DNA of 64,000 nt from Heterobilharzia americana (GCA_944470555.2 OX104127.1:136728786-136792785), one strand, 5' to 3'; shown: positions 1-13,512, numbered from the stretch's first letter. Notes: generated from the sequence alone by a model not told the origin. Translations and numbers: made by a program.

Positions 1-657
1 TCTCCTTTCGTCGGTCGGCATCTTCAAAAGTTTCGGACATTCAGGAAGATTGTGAGGCTCATGACACAGGATACAACTCTTAGTACGTGCGGCTCTATCA
101 CCTGTCGAATGAACAGCACCTCCCACTAAGTTGCAATGCGATCTACTTCTGAATTATGGGCCAGAACCCTTCACGCGATCGCCTCCCAAATTGCGTCTCA
201 TCGACAATCCATATCTCGACCGAGCTACTCTGGCTCTCTCCTCAAAGAAGCGAACCAAGTCCTCAGAGTCGAGTTCCCTCCCAGTGACGAAAATCTTGTC
301 CACTTCGTCAGCCCACCTACCTTGCAAGTCTAGAGGTAACCGATCAACAATAGCCGCCAAGTTGACCAGCGACTTCAAATTCACGACAAAGCCGGCCTGC
401 GACAACATTATTCGTACATTTCTAAGCTTCACACGAAAATCGTTCAAAGCCCCGACGGTACCCTCCACCGGTTGCCTATTTCTAACTAAGTCATCGATAA
501 GTGATCGAGCAATCATTTGTTCCTGTCGAAATAGACCACGAAGGACTTCCTTCATGTTTCTAAACTGACTCACAGACAATTGGTACTGACTTGGCTGTCC
601 ATCGAAGTGCACCAGTTCTATCCTCGGTAAAGAGATGTTGTTTACCACCGAGACCAA
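1..657 (-). pseudogene. BEL/Pao-type LTR retrotransposon gag fragment (5' part, runs off left edge)
   Basis: Read right to left, this gives an open frame of about 167 residues that begins near LPRIELVHFDGQPSQY, the short motif that opens the DUF1759-like gag region of BEL/Pao elements. A helical capsid-like stretch follows. A single in-frame TAA at 154-156 interrupts it. Beyond that stop the same frame stays open to base 1 and contains CILCHEPHNLPEC, a C-x2-C-x3-H-x4-C zinc knuckle. No ATG lies in this frame just upstream (a stop occurs at 685-687), so the N-terminus is also damaged. Protease and pol would lie left of the window. Assignment to BEL/Pao rests on the DUF1759-like motif plus the knuckle. 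Confidence 0.7.
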
Positions 658-1140
658 AACACATTCAACAGTGATCCTTTCTCCTTAGATGGTGATATAA
701 AATACCACAAATCATTTGGTCCACGCACTGCGTTCCCATAGAGGCTTGTTACCGAAACGACTGGCCAGTTAGACAGAGCAGAAACAGGAAGACTGCTTCC
801 GCTTTGTCGTGTACTTTTGTGGGGCACGAGTTGCCAAAGGTAGAATTATGCAACTTCGGTGGACATCCAGTTAAATGCCGGGGGCCTATTGGGCGATTTG
901 GGCTTTATGTTGCCTCTGAGGCTGGAGATGACGGACAGGGGTTGTTGTACTTGTAGCATTGCCGTGAAGGTCAGGCCAAGGATGTTATAGAAGAATGCAT
1001 CGTGCTTCCACCACCGGCCGGTTACTGCAGGGCGCGAGATATACTCAAGCGTTTGTCTGGAAGGCTCCATCAGGTTGGCTAGGTTTTACCGCAAGATTAG
1101 ATCGAATGTTCCAGCATAGAACGCAATGATCCTGAGGCGA
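658..1140. other. Probable upstream/leader region of the BEL/Pao copy
   Basis: This stretch lies 5' of the antisense gag. It holds short antisense open frames (642-827 and 846-1070) that do not join the gag frame and resemble nothing I recognise. It may be untranslated leader or LTR of the same element; I could not locate LTR ends. Confidence 0.25.
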
Positions 1141-1765
1141 TGTCGAGGTTCGCAATCAAAATGGAAAAATGCTGTATAGTTCTACAACAGATAGACAAAA
1201 TCGCAGAAATTAATTACATGGGAACTTTGAAGGGCACAGTAAAGAAGCTGCTCCCCGTGTGCCAGATGAAGTGTCCCGAGGCTGTCGAACACTTAAAAGA
1301 GTACTGTCGGGAGCTTACTGTAAAGGAAAAATGATCTGAAAATCCCTCTTGATCGCCCTATTCGACGGTACTGACATGTATTTGAATATTTTTACACTCG
1401 TTATGGATATTGTGCTTTTGGCTCTGGCCTATGTAATGTTATTTGGTTGTTTAACCCTCTTCTTTGACCTTGCACGAATAAGATTTATCATGAATGTTTC
1501 ACTTTCCTATTACGTGACGCTGGACTGTTGTGCCGTGATTTGGCTGTTTGTCTTTTGACTGTCTACTGGGAAAGTTCATTTGTTTATTTGATTCTGGTAG
1601 ACAGAGTTTTGATCCCTTTTGTCGGGAATATTCCTATTGACTGTCAAATACTTAACAATTGTATTTGTTTAACCAGTTTTTACCGTATAGTACGTACTTG
1701 CACCCGAGAACGTTTTGGACTGTATAGTTACCCAACGGCACCGTTGAGGTATTTTGTAATTTCGA

Positions 1766-2400
1766 TATAACTTATTATTGCTTTGATAGTACCACAGATT
1801 TTGTTACGAATCTACCACTGACTTGCTACAAACCATGTCTTGATGTTTTGGTCCAACCTTCTACTGTGCGTCACTCGCGAAAGTTCGGGAGCGAAACAGT
1901 GGAACGCAGGAACCAGTCAGATTCACGTCAGTTGGCACTGCCTAGTTATTTCCCGCGTTCAGGCTAAGCCCATTGGATTTTGGTTGCTACAGCACTCAAC
2001 AATCCGACACTGCTGAATCCGTCTAGCGCAAGGTGTTCCTTGAGTCAGTCCTGGACAGAGACTTTTATATGCCCATGGATCCACCTGCAGATTCCAAGCA
2101 AGTCCCTCTTGAAGTCGTTCCATGTCATGGCTGTAATGGTGGTGCAGCCATTCACTGTGGCAGGACTAGTCCTAGTAGGACTTCTGCTAAACTGGAGGCA
2201 CGACAGTCGAGAATAAAAATATCTATTTGTTTGTTTATTTTTTGTTGAGGTGCTATTTTAATTGTGATGAAACTTGATGTTGCTTTGATTGCACCACAGA
2301 TTCATCGCAAATCTACCACCGATTTACCAAAAATCGTGTTTCTGATACTCCTGTTCCAGCCCTTCACTGTGCTTCAGGCACGAATTTTTGGGATCTGTGC
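1766..2400 (+). repeat. Pair of imperfect direct repeats about 505 bp apart
   Basis: The unit around 1773-1860 (TTGCTTTGATAGTACCACAG, then AATCTACCAC-GA-TT, then a segment ending near CACTGTGCGTC) recurs around 2280-2375 in the same order and orientation with scattered substitutions. Between the copies is a short open frame (2033-2215) followed by GAGAATAAAAAT and a T/G-rich tract, which resembles a polyadenylation signal. The repeat could mark an old LTR pair or a local duplication. I do not recognise the family. Confidence 0.4.
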
Positions 2401-2419
2401 AGTCAAACGCTGTAACCTA

Positions 2420-5400
2420 TCGGTATCGTACTATCTCTATCCCACCACATCGTTTACCGTTTTCAGCCCAAAATATTTGGGTTCTGTTGGCTAGAATATT
2501 TGATTCATTTCGTGATGGAAAGTGTTTCGCGATATTTTCGAGCATGTTTTCTTCAGCCCAGTCAATGTCAGCCACCTGACTGAAATAATCAGTGTTTTGT
2601 ACCACATAAGTCTTGTGCACATTAATTTTTACTTTGTATTTTTCTGTTCACTCATATATACAAACATTTCTGGCTGAGGTGAAATCTTGTTTAATGCATA
2701 CGTAAAGCATCTCGTAATGTACAGTTGAAAACAGCGCAGAAGATCCATTGTCAGTTCAGTAATTCTGGTCGATTCCTCAATATATTTTGTAATCGTACAT
2801 AAGTAGACATCACTTTTTCTGTTAGGGATAAAAATCTACACAAATCGCAAGTTTCTTTATAGGTGAATGACTTGATAAATATTTTTTCATATGTTTAGTG
2901 TGGCACTATGGAAGTTTGTTTGTAGGCATCATCACAGTGATACATTCTTGAAAATACGCAAGATTTTACGGGTCCCGAATGTCATTAAACTCTCAAAAAA
3001 ATTAGACTGCGCTAGTTACGAAGCGAACAAGAGAATGTCACTTATCAGTATATACGGGGCGCTGAAGCTTAGATAATAGTGATAATTTTTACTCCCGTAT
3101 GATGAATTTAGCATGAGTGATAACAGTTTACAAGCATCGCCGATTGGATACCCCTTGAAAGTTTACAAAATGGCATTCGGTATTCAGCCGTTCACGAACC
3201 AAGTCACTGGTCTGCACAATCTTATCAAGACTTGCCGTAATTTATGAGGTGGGCATGAATTTTCAATCCTCCGTTACATGGATAGGTTCCACCATTAGGA
3301 ACAAAAGCGCGCAATGTTCGAAGTTTGTGTTATAACCAGCCGACATTGTTAGCACACCGGTAAAGTCCGTTGTTTGGTAATATAACCGTCTATTTATTAG
3401 AAAGTCATTCAGTTTTTGGGTTTGCTGAACATAAGGGACCCATGAACACCATCTAGAGTACCAGTAACTATCCACAGTTATGTCACCAAGATCAGTATCC
3501 AAACCAATGCATTTCCAGTCCACTATATTACATTTAAATGTAATACAGAGCAGTGTCATTGTGAATACTTGTTGCAGTCCATGGAAAGAGACGATGAAAG
3601 GGCTAGCAATTCAAATGGTAGCGATTATACAAAGATCTCAGGCACCTTTCGTATTACCGTAAGAAACATCATTCGAGAAATGTTTTTGATGCAGAATGAC
3701 TTCTATTTGAAGGGATTACTTGATGCAGACTACTAGAAAACATGTAGTGTGGAGCTACTGCGGGTAAGCTGCGATCTGAGCCAGTAGGTACATTGGTCTC
3801 CTGTTTAATGATTTATTCAGAATATCTCTGCTACCGCAACCCTTGGGAAAGTTTTGAGAGTTCGTCACCCGAAGAATACTGACCAGTAGGTGAGTTACTT
3901 GTGAGAATGTCCCAGAAACCGTTAAAGATTGAGGGCTGTCCAATAATTCTTGGCGTCACAGAGGAGGTATTATGTCCGCCAAGTGGTTATGTTTAAGGTG
4001 AGGCTCGGAACCGAATTTTCTCGCCGGCCTGTTGCTGCAAAGAGGAGAAAGAAAGGAGAGTAGGTAATTTCAATCCCTACCTATTCTATCATCATAGGGT
4101 ATAAGTGCTAGGCCCTGATAAGATCAAACATCTCAGCAAAACAATTATGCAAGTTTCATAAGTCGGACGATCGGAAGTGTTTTTGGTTTGACAGAAACAC
4201 CAGGGTTTGTATCTAACTACCACACGTATTGCCAGTAGAAAAATCAAGCTTGAAGTAATTACTTTCATTGTTACACCTCGTACATTTTGTTTAAGAATAA
4301 TGATGAACATTTCATGAAGGAATACATACCCGTTGTTTGTTTTGTTGCACTTCCCCGATAACTTCGGAACTGTGGAATTCATGTCTGCTCGCTCTAGTTC
4401 ACATCAAAGATTCATAATCTTGCTGTGCACTACGACTGAGGACTAAATGTTTGCATTTTTCAGCCACAGCATTCTAAATAAATAGTTTTGTTTAAACGAA
4501 CCAAGTGGACCTCCGGAACACCCTGTGACCACGTGACAACTTGCAGTTGGAAGTATGGGACCGTTCTGGTAACCTTTCTAATTAATAAATCCCAAGTTTT
4601 GATAGTTTAGAGTTGCAGTCCTAAAAATGTGAGTCATTTCTGTCTGTCGTGGTTGCCTGTTATGAGCATAACAGCGCGTCAACCAACGAAGGACAGTTTC
4701 GGCCAAGATTCGTTCCTTTAGAAGTTTAGTTTCAATCACAGTCAAGCCGACAATTTGTAGTGAAGTGCTTTTCCACGACAAGGCAAGAACAGAGCAGCAG
4801 ACGGAGAAAAGAGGCAAGAATTCCAGCAGAGAGTCTGTTTCTTATGTGCATATTCCACCCCACTTAACTTTCTTTTCCATAACGTCATTTGTACACGGTT
4901 GTCGATTAAACACCTAAGAACATGAGTTTCATGCTTCCATTTAGTTTAAGACCTTCATCCATGTTTCCTACGGCTGGCGGAAAGGAATGTTTGCCGTTAG
5001 TTCTCAGCGGGAATTTGTGAGAAAGTCTCCACAGTGCGGTGGAAAGAGGTCCCACGATAGGTCTCTCTCACATATATATACGTATGCGCACATATATTGT
5101 CTAAGACGTGTATTATGTATTCTGTGTGCTTGCTATTTTGAATTGTTCAGTTAATTAAAAAGCTATCAAGAGGTTTGTTTAGTTAGGGAAGACTTGCCCT
5201 CTCTGACGCCAGGAAATACCTGATGTTCTCCGCACAGAACTAGCCAAACCAGGAAAACAGAAGTTAACGCGCACTCTGGAACTTAGACAGAAGATTAGCA
5301 TACATGTGCATTAAGTTTTATAATCCCCGTCTTTAACACAGAAATCACTTCGTTATCTCGTACCATGCCCAGAGTTCCTGCATTTGTCACATTTCTTCCC

Positions 5401-8225
5401 ACCCCGAAAAAGAGTTAAGAAATATTTCATAACATCGTGGGACAATGATGATCGTCAAAATAACAGCACACCTACACTTTTGTGCAACATTTTTCTATTC
5501 GTCGTAGATTCATATGAACAGTGGAACATTTTTCGGACAGGATTATTGTCATATTTTTTCAATCTTACCCCTGTCCTTCCCCACTATGTTGAGTTCGTAT
5601 AAGATCGCAGTGTAATCACACTCAAACCGAGGTCGCTTCCAGGGGGAAGCCGGGGAAGTTCCCAAAGAACTTGGCTACGAACTTCTATATTTTTTAGCTT
5701 TATATTTGCCACTGATTTCCACCGAGTGATGGATAGCTTTTAATCCGCTTATTCAAAATTTACCACCTTCGCTCACTCATCGCCTTGCTTGAAATAAACA
5801 TATCGTGCCACTCTCATCGCCTTCTTACTTGCTAAGTCTTGGCTATGGAAATTAAATTGCCCTCGAGCAACAACCACAAGTTCCCGTTCCAGTTTATTCT
5901 GCAAGGCTTAGTCATACGTAAAAATGGTCTGTATCTGAGCTTTTGAATCTCCTGGCCGAAGTTACTGACCAGTTGAGTACTGGGGCTCAGACGTCCGGTG
6001 ACAAGCTGCCACTTCCCCCTTCCCCCACCAACCATTTCACTCTTATGTATCATATCCCCATACTGAATTGGTATTGAAAGCCATATTCAAGCTTTAAGTC
6101 ATATGACCCTGTGAAGAATCAGAAACTAGGGCTTAAGGACAAGTTGTGCACATTGACACACCTAGCTTGTAAGGTTTTCGTAGTAATCTCACACTGGCCA
6201 TCTAGTTCACTCGTACCAGGAAAATGACGTAGGCGGAAACACCCCTGCCTCCACTACGTCCTAAGCAAGGAAAAGCAACGGTTGCCACATTAGTTGACTG
6301 CGTAATTTGACAACAGTTGCCAACGTTAGTTTACTGAAAACCGGTTATGTAGCTCTTGACAACTTTCGGATTAAAGACGGTTTTATTTTCTAAGAGCAGT
6401 ACCACCGTTGACACTGCTTTTGTGCGTAATATATGCCAGCCACGGCCATGCTACAATTCTACGGGGAGCGACAATGTGTTGATGTGGAGAGAATACATCT
6501 AAGGCATCGACGTACATCCGCTGTAACTATGGGTAATCTCAGGGACTATACTGGGGCCTAAGCCATTGTCGTCAGCCAGCTCCCGAAAATTACCCACCGG
6601 GATGGCTCAGTTCGTGTTATTACCTATGGTATAGGTAAGCAGGGGGGGAAATCCGATATCACTCTTTGGTTATACAGAGCGGATGTCTTCCAACACTGAA
6701 GATAGACGGCGCATGCAGACTTTGAACCTGAGCAACTTCATAAACTGGCCAGCATCTGTGATGTGCAAGACGACTATACTGGAGCTACAGAAGAAGAAGG
6801 TAAAGCCAGGTAGGGATAAAAATGTTCTTAAAGCCTAAACACTAGAGGGACGGGGGAAGGAGGGCAGACTCCACGATCTCGTTTGGTCACTCCACACCAA
6901 CTTACTAGCAGGAGACCTTCGTCATTACGACGGAAGGAAACAAGATTACCGCTGGTGAGCTTTATGTGCAGTGCCTGCTTTAGTTAAACACCCGTGTGCA
7001 AGCATAGCACGCTTGACATAAACAGCCATCTCTCACAGCACCCTGGAAGTTGCCGAGACCAGCTGAACACGTGTTTGTTTTCTTATGCCAACCTAAATAT
7101 AATGATTTTCGTAGCGCACTGAACAGGCCACACGCATCACTGGGGGGACTGGGAAGCGACGAAAGCACTTCTGCACAGAGAATATCTGAGACAGTAGACG
7201 GACCCGTGGTGTCAGATTTATCTTCACTACGTCGGGAATTCGGCGGGACTAGAAGATGCACCAAGAAGTAGTGTGGGCACGAAAACAAGACCTACTCACC
7301 GACGGACAATTTCCGTGCTCCGAATCTTGACTGTTTGCCTTGACTCTCAGGTATCACGTGTTCAGTCTCTCATTACACTGAATTCATGGGGAATACAGAG
7401 TAGGAGACGTAGGAAGAAACAAGTTACCCGGTTGCTTCACGGGTTGCGCCGATGCAATTCTACAAGGATTATCCGGAAACGGATGCTGGTGAGTTCACAT
7501 CAGCTTAAGTTTCAAACTTTATCGCCCTGACGTTCCCCTGTGGTAACACGAAGGGGGTGAAGAACGAAACTGCAGGGCTGAGAACTCGGCCCCCGCCTGA
7601 AAACAGAGATACTTTTCATTACTGAACTTTAGCTGTTACAAGACTTCCAGGATTGGGAAATGGCGGCGGTCAACATAAATGCCTTCCGTGAAGGTGGAGA
7701 TGTAGAAAGATTAATCCATTACATCAGTTCTGATTTTAAAGCCACATAGGTCCGTGATGATACGTCGTCTACGCTTCCGTATTCCTAGGTGATGATATGT
7801 GAGCACAGCCCAAGCAATCAATTAATTTGTCGGATATGTCATATGATGGAAAATTATTATTTACTGAACTATGCTTCGCACGCAATTCACATTGTCCACA
7901 TTCACACAAAATATGGGTTTCTTAATCCTTCATACTTTCTATACTTTGCTTGGTTTGTAGTATGCGTGCTAGTTTTCTATAAACCTTAGACGTGATTCAG
8001 TTCATTCCTAATGAATCTGCCAAATGTTGGCTTGAGAAACGAAGCCATGGCAGTCAGGCTTTCCTCCCAGCACGAGAAATTAAATTTTAAGATTGGCAAT
8101 TTTTCTCATCATATTTTGCTGCTATGCGCCGACACATCATCATTCAAACAGAGTATTTGTTTATGATCCCGTACTACTATCCAGTGCATCCCATGGAAAA
8201 GAAGAAAGTGTACTCCACGATTTCA
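2420..8225. other. Unrecognised non-coding stretch
   Basis: Only short, unlinked open frames occur here on either strand, such as 3263-3559 (-), 4092-4382 (-), 6980-7288 (-) and 7050-7271 (+). None has a recognisable domain or credible splice partners. The composition is mixed rather than strongly AT-rich, as in old transposon debris elsewhere in the window, but no family could be named. Confidence 0.4.
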
Positions 8226-8229
8226 TCCT

Positions 8230-8965
8230 CTACATCCATAGACTGCGCCCACATAGCCTAAAGCAGTGACTTAAGCATATCAGACTTTGATCTGAGACCG
8301 GAAGGAAGGTCTACCAACAGATCCTGAGGTCGGATTTCAGTAGTTATAGGAAGGACGCTAAACTTTGCGCCAGTTTCGACGAGTCGGCAAGCTTTCATTT
8401 TCACGTCAGTGATGGCCTCTTCCGCGGGCAACGCCTGCCTTAAATACGTGCCGGGAGAGCAGCTTCACGATTCCTCGCAGTCTTCCTGAAAAGCTCACGG
8501 CTTTCAAAAATTTCCAGCTTCTTCCTAATGGGCGTTATGGAACAAGCACACTTTCCATTTTTTGAGCAATGAGACCTGGCTGCTGGGTGGCCATGTATAA
8601 GGCTGCAAGGTAACGAAACGTGTTGCTGTGCCGCACCTCGCAACTTTGAGCTTCGGGTTCCTTGAAGCTGCCCAACGGAAGTGCATAGCTCTGCTTCTTC
8701 GAAATTCTGACCCTCAGGCTTTTAGATCACAGCATATACATTTGGGATAGGGTTACTATTGATCTCCTGTAATTCAGCGACCAAGGCTGCTAGTTCATTG
8801 AAGGCAACTGATTGAAGTGCCACCAACAGGGTTTGCACCAGCCGTTTTGAAAGAAACAATTCACGGAAAAGATTTTCACCGAAAGTTCGTTTGCCAGTGA
8901 CCTCCACGTATGTGAGCATGTGGGCAGCTGAAGTGTCCCCTATCCGGATGTCACATAGCAACCCA
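8230..8965 (-). pseudogene. Ty3/gypsy gag-protease relic
   Basis: The antisense frame from 8961 reads GDTSAAHMLTYVEV, then LFRELFLSKRLVQTLLVALQ and NSNPIPNVYAV. This order of short motifs is typical of flatworm Ty3/gypsy Gag: capsid helices, then a proline-rich hinge. After a frame break, 8440-8643 continues with a Cys/His-containing segment where a nucleocapsid domain would be. Around 8350-8390 another frame gives RLVETGAKFSVLP, which matches the retropepsin active-site region with Glu in place of the catalytic Asp. Stops and frameshifts separate the pieces, so it cannot be functional. Reverse transcriptase was not found further left. Confidence 0.6.
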
Positions 8966-10845
8966 CCTGAACGTTAATCACCTGTGAGATGGTCCTTCAT
9001 CAGAAGTGACCCTTTTAGAGGTGCATAATGACCTCTTAATTCAGAGTTAAACAAAGTGCTGTGGCGTACCTGTTTAGGTCCCATAGTATTGGTCGTGTGG
9101 CAGCAAGAAATTCAGAACGCGGGTCTATGACGCATTGTTCTGAAGGCCAGCTTCGGCGAATAGAAACCATATTTCTGTTTTGCCTAGCCAGTGTTGCACA
9201 GAGTGGATCACGTACTTTTTCGGTTCAATTCAGATGAGCTCGGCGAGTTCGGTTTCTGCGTGGATACAGAAGTTTATGATATGAACAAAAAATTTCAAGT
9301 ATGAAAGCCAAAATGTGCAAGTATGAAGAGGGATGAGACCACCAGTTTAAGAATGGAATCTTAGTAGGCCGCGTGTTGGAATCACTACGCGCTCACCCGT
9401 TAACAAAGAGGTATTACATGAGCCTAATGGAAGAAAAGGCCAACCACTAATTGGTTGTACTTGTTATGCAACCACGAGAGATAAGCCAAGGAGGAGCACC
9501 ACGGAATAGCCAGGTATGAAAGTATTTTTGCCGACCATACCAAACTACCAATGCGTTCCAACTAAGTGGCTAGTGGGTCACTCACGAGCAGGGCAACGTA
9601 ACGCGACAACGTGTCAAATGGCGTGGACGCTTGACCATATACCTTCACCTTAGTGAGTTCGTTGAAACCATGAATGTCTGCACGAATACCGAACCTCATC
9701 GAATCCAAGGCTATTGGTTTTGGGGATTATTCATTGCTACTTATGCATCATTTGACACACCATACATTATTGTATATAGAAACACAGAGACTGTAATACC
9801 GTTATAGGTTACTAACCATTGTCTCCCAATAAAAGTGACATTGACATTTTCACTTATGACGGATAATAGAATTCTCAAAAGAAGACCCTCAAACAGACAA
9901 TCATCACCACTGAAGCTATAAACAGGCAAACTGTAAAGAACTTTGCAACTGCCAGAGAAGTATAGCATAACAAAGACAACTGAGCCTCAGGACTTAAAAG
10001 TGAGAACTCAAAGACTACAAGCTTCCTCTACGCTCTCTATTGATGCTGGATCACTTTCCCCACTTCTTGGATCTATAACCAATGGATGGATAAGCGGCTT
10101 TCTTGATGTTGTGCGTTACTAATGGAATAATTTCCAGGACATCTGGACTTGTGGTACTTATTTTTCTTTTTTTTCGTAGATAGCAGTTTATCTCTCCATG
10201 TTATTTGACATTGTCTTATGTGATATAAGGAACCTAATTGACTAAGTTCAGATTGCTACATCATATGTATGCATCTAGAATATCACCTAACAATAAGTAC
10301 TTCATATGCATAAGTTTTTAGAGTAGGTGATGGGCGTTTCAAGTTAGTTAATAGATACGAAGAGTTAAGTGATAATTTGTTGTAATCTAACTGCACTTCA
10401 AAATTCTTAGGCTTCGAAACCTAAACCAACTAACTGGCTAACACCACGTGTATTTGGGAATTTTAAGGTATATTTAAGGAAAAGTGTATCCCAAACGCTT
10501 CTGAAATTTTCTGGGGAGGTGACATCTTTCAAAATTTTTGAATTGTGAGGGCATTTTGATTGCCTTCAAATTTTTAAGGGTGTTCCCGGAAGCAATGCCG
10601 ATTAGAAGTGGAAATATTGTACCATTTAATGGTATATCAATTAATCAAATCTAATATGAAATTACATTCCAGCAGACTGCGGCAGTTATACAGTCGTAAG
10701 ACAAGCCTCTCGGTCTGGCCAATCTATGCATTCTTCCTACCTAGCGCTACCTCGGTTAATATTGTGTCAAAGTAGGCATTGGCTCGGTATGCGCAACGCA
10801 TGTTCAAGTTACCTGGGTCAGTGAAGGTCATAACCTCACTCACTG
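8966..10845. other. Unrecognised non-coding stretch
   Basis: I see no coding region, RNA gene or named repeat here. The right half is AT-rich and has only short open frames such as 9741-9968 (-). It may contain the eroded 5' part of the gypsy relic on its left. Confidence 0.35.
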
Positions 10846-10849
10846 ACTT

Positions 10850-11960
10850 GTTTGTATTCCCTAATGCCCTTCGCCGAACCTAGGCACTAATATAGTGATT
10901 TCACTATACGTGGACTGCTGTGAAAACACCTGTTTTCGGAAATATATGATCTCTCCACACCTGCTTCCAACGGTCATGTCCTACAGCCGTGTAATAAGAC
11001 AGTAAATTACAGGTAATCATATCTCGCCTGCAGCAAAGATGACGCAATTCGGTAAATACAAAACAAGGTGAGATTTCGTCAACAACCAGCCTCTTTGGGC
11101 TGATGTGATTTCCTAAGTAAAATGGTCAACACATTCTACCACTTCACTCCGCATCCCTAATCTAAAAAGTATTGCAGGCCAGTCTTGAAGAGTCCTCTTA
11201 CATTTGGCAGGTGCAAAACCTATACCAAACATTCTCAAAATTTCTCTCAAGGAGTTCAAAAGACGCTGCCTGTCTTCTGCATGCTTCAAGTCAACTAGGA
11301 GTAGATCAGTCCCTGTAAGGGTTTGTCTGTTGGTGCGTATATAACAAAGTTAAACAGGAAATTACAGCTGGCATCCCTGGTGGGCACCACTGGTTGTCGT
11401 CAGCTCAGATGAAATCTCTTCATATGGCTTTACATGGCTAGGTGAGTTCGTATAGGGTGTTTTGATTAGCTCCACGTACATGCTCGGTGCTTCTTTCAGT
11501 CAGATACTGCCACAACACTTCATGGTCTACAGAGTCAAGTACTAACTTCAGGTTGAGAAATATAGCAAATGTCGGCCGCAGATAAGCGTGCCCGTGTTCC
11601 AGAACCTGTCAAATAAACATCTGATGGATGCACCCTCGTCCAGGTTTTGAAACCTGACTAGATTTTTCGAGTTTGTCATCGTCGTTCTGTAGTTAGTCAT
11701 CGGATAACTAAGGACTCTAGGATCTTGAATAAAGTACCAATAAACTGATTCTTCTATGGTTGTCACAAGATTTCTCTCCTTTCTTATGGACTGGAATGAT
11801 AAGTGAAGTAGATCAATCTGACGCGACTGCCTATCCTATCATATGCACTACCTAGAACGTCCGTTACTCAACTCAGTAATTTCCTACCTCTTCTCTTAAA
11901 GAATTTTGGCGACAAACCAAATTATGTTGCTTTGCATCGAGTCAGGTTTGAAACAACCTA
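10850..11960 (-). pseudogene. Non-LTR retrotransposon reverse transcriptase relic
   Basis: Antisense translation gives pieces of a non-LTR reverse transcriptase in the expected order: FQNLDEGASIRCLFDRFWNT, then DSVDHEVLWQYL (the palm segment equivalent to AFDSVDREVLW), then LLNSLREILRMFG and FAPAKCKRTLQDW downstream of the catalytic YADD region. The frames change repeatedly and the catalytic aspartates were not found intact. The same family recurs at 41250-43740 (+), 50000-51120 (+), 51940-52690 (+), 57420-58135 (+) and 62700-63400 (-). It resembles the abundant schistosome Perere-type elements, but the clade was not established. Confidence 0.6.
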
Positions 11961-12489
11961 CTCAACTCCAAGAAAGTTTGAAAGACCATAGTCTTCATAC
12001 TCTTCAGGTTCATTCTGGATGCTGCGCAACTGAAGCTTTGTTGTAAGCCAGTTGAATCAAACTTCAATCTTCTAGCCGCATATCCTGAGAGGTTGCCAGG
12101 TTCCGTTAGTTCTAGTTGATGGTTTCGTTAATCAGAGATTTCCTCTTGCCAGTATTCCTAATAAGCCTAGCTAATTGTCTAGTATTAATTAGTGCTGCTG
12201 AATCAGTGACTGACGAAACCTTGGTACGGATGCAAAAGGCTCACGGGACCTTCGTCATCTTACGTCATTTATTGCGCCGGCGTAATATCCAACTCCTGAT
12301 TAAATGCTGAGTTTACTGAGCAGCATTTCACCCTCTTCCACTCTATGGTTTTCAAATATAGCTATTACAGATAGACTATTTTAGGAGGCTACATTCATTC
12401 TACTACCACCTTCGAACACAGACCGTGTGCTATGGAAACTTCATAGAAATAATTTAGAGTACAAGGAATTTTAAGTCAAAGAGATAAGT

Positions 12490-12960
12490 CAGTTCATGAG
12501 GTTGTAAATGTTCATTGAATCAAGTGGTTGAGACGCATGTCACGCATGTCAAGTCACTCTGCCTTATTGAGCAATACTGGGTGATGTAGGTCGAGGCTGG
12601 GAAAAGGTTAGAGGAAGTCGAACTAAAACATGGCTCAAGTCCATGGCTCCGACTGTTGATCTGATCTGTGTAGGTGAATGTAAACTTCACACGAAAATGA
12701 AACCAGGGGTTGTAGACTAGATGCCACAGATGTACACATAATAACTTCTCCATGAGCGTCTTACCAAATTCCACTATCGTTTTATTCCTTGGTGTTCTCT
12801 TCACGACTTTCTCCCTAATTTCCTATTTATATCCCTACCTTATGTTTTAATATGCCAATATGAAGTGCAGCAACACTGGTCGTTACGCATTAATGTCATT
12901 TCAAGTTGTACCTAATTTTTTGACTAGCTTTGAATAAAGTAAGGGATCCTCATCATTTAG
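12490..12960 (+). mobile_element. 3' fragment of the same non-LTR family
   Basis: A degraded C-terminal reverse transcriptase region (equivalent to the segment after LGHVLRMP in related copies) is followed near 12866-12900 by the 3' untranslated signature GCAACACTGGTCGTTACGCA. Versions of that signature recur at 15375, 51065 and, reversed, near 62765. This fixes the strand as +. Numerous stops make it a relic. Confidence 0.45.
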
Positions 12961-13427
12961 AGTAACTGTTGCCCTTTGAGTAGGGTAAGAGAGTTTTCCT
13001 CGAAACTTCTTTTGGGATTCGGAATAATAACTGCACATGCGTGTCGTGCCATTATTTACACAATGTTGGAAACTGTAAGTTACATTTTTGGTTTAGATTT
13101 TGAAAACTGTTCAAACTAGCTAAGTCAAATACTCAGCAAATACAAAATATTGCAGTTGCATAATGTTCATATTTCTATCACATTTTATAACACAGTTGTT
13201 TAAACTAGTTTCGTACTGATGATAACGTAACGATTTATATGGATTATTATCTGCATGGTTTTATTACAAAGTCTGTACCTTCTATGACATCTAAATACCT
13301 AAATATTATTAAGAACAAGGTGTTAGTTATTCACTTCGTAAATATGTGTCTTTTGACTGATTAGTCTTAAATATTTTTTTTTCTCTATTTCAATCTGACA
13401 TTACGTAACCGCTAATTTTTTTTTCAG

Positions 13428-13512
13428 TTTTCGTCTCAGTTCTGTCATGGTGCTGTCACACAGACTATTTGACGGGACTTGAGGCTACTTCTTCAAGATA
13501 CAGAAAAATATA
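13428..13512 (+). promoter_or_regulatory. 5' UTR segment with strong 3' splice acceptor ahead of the RhoGEF start codon
   Basis: A pyrimidine tract ending TTTTTTTTCAG stops at 13427. An in-frame TGA at 13480-13482 lies upstream of the ATG at 13513, so translation is unlikely to begin earlier in this exon. The acceptor could end a 5' UTR intron or be a spliced-leader trans-splicing site, since schistosomes trans-splice a subset of mRNAs. The sequence alone cannot separate the two. Confidence 0.4.

Noticed and set aside
6980..7288. Overlapping open frames on both strands that could be a small gene
   Set aside because: No domain, no splice context, and the two strands are equally open, which is usual for GC-richer noncoding DNA.
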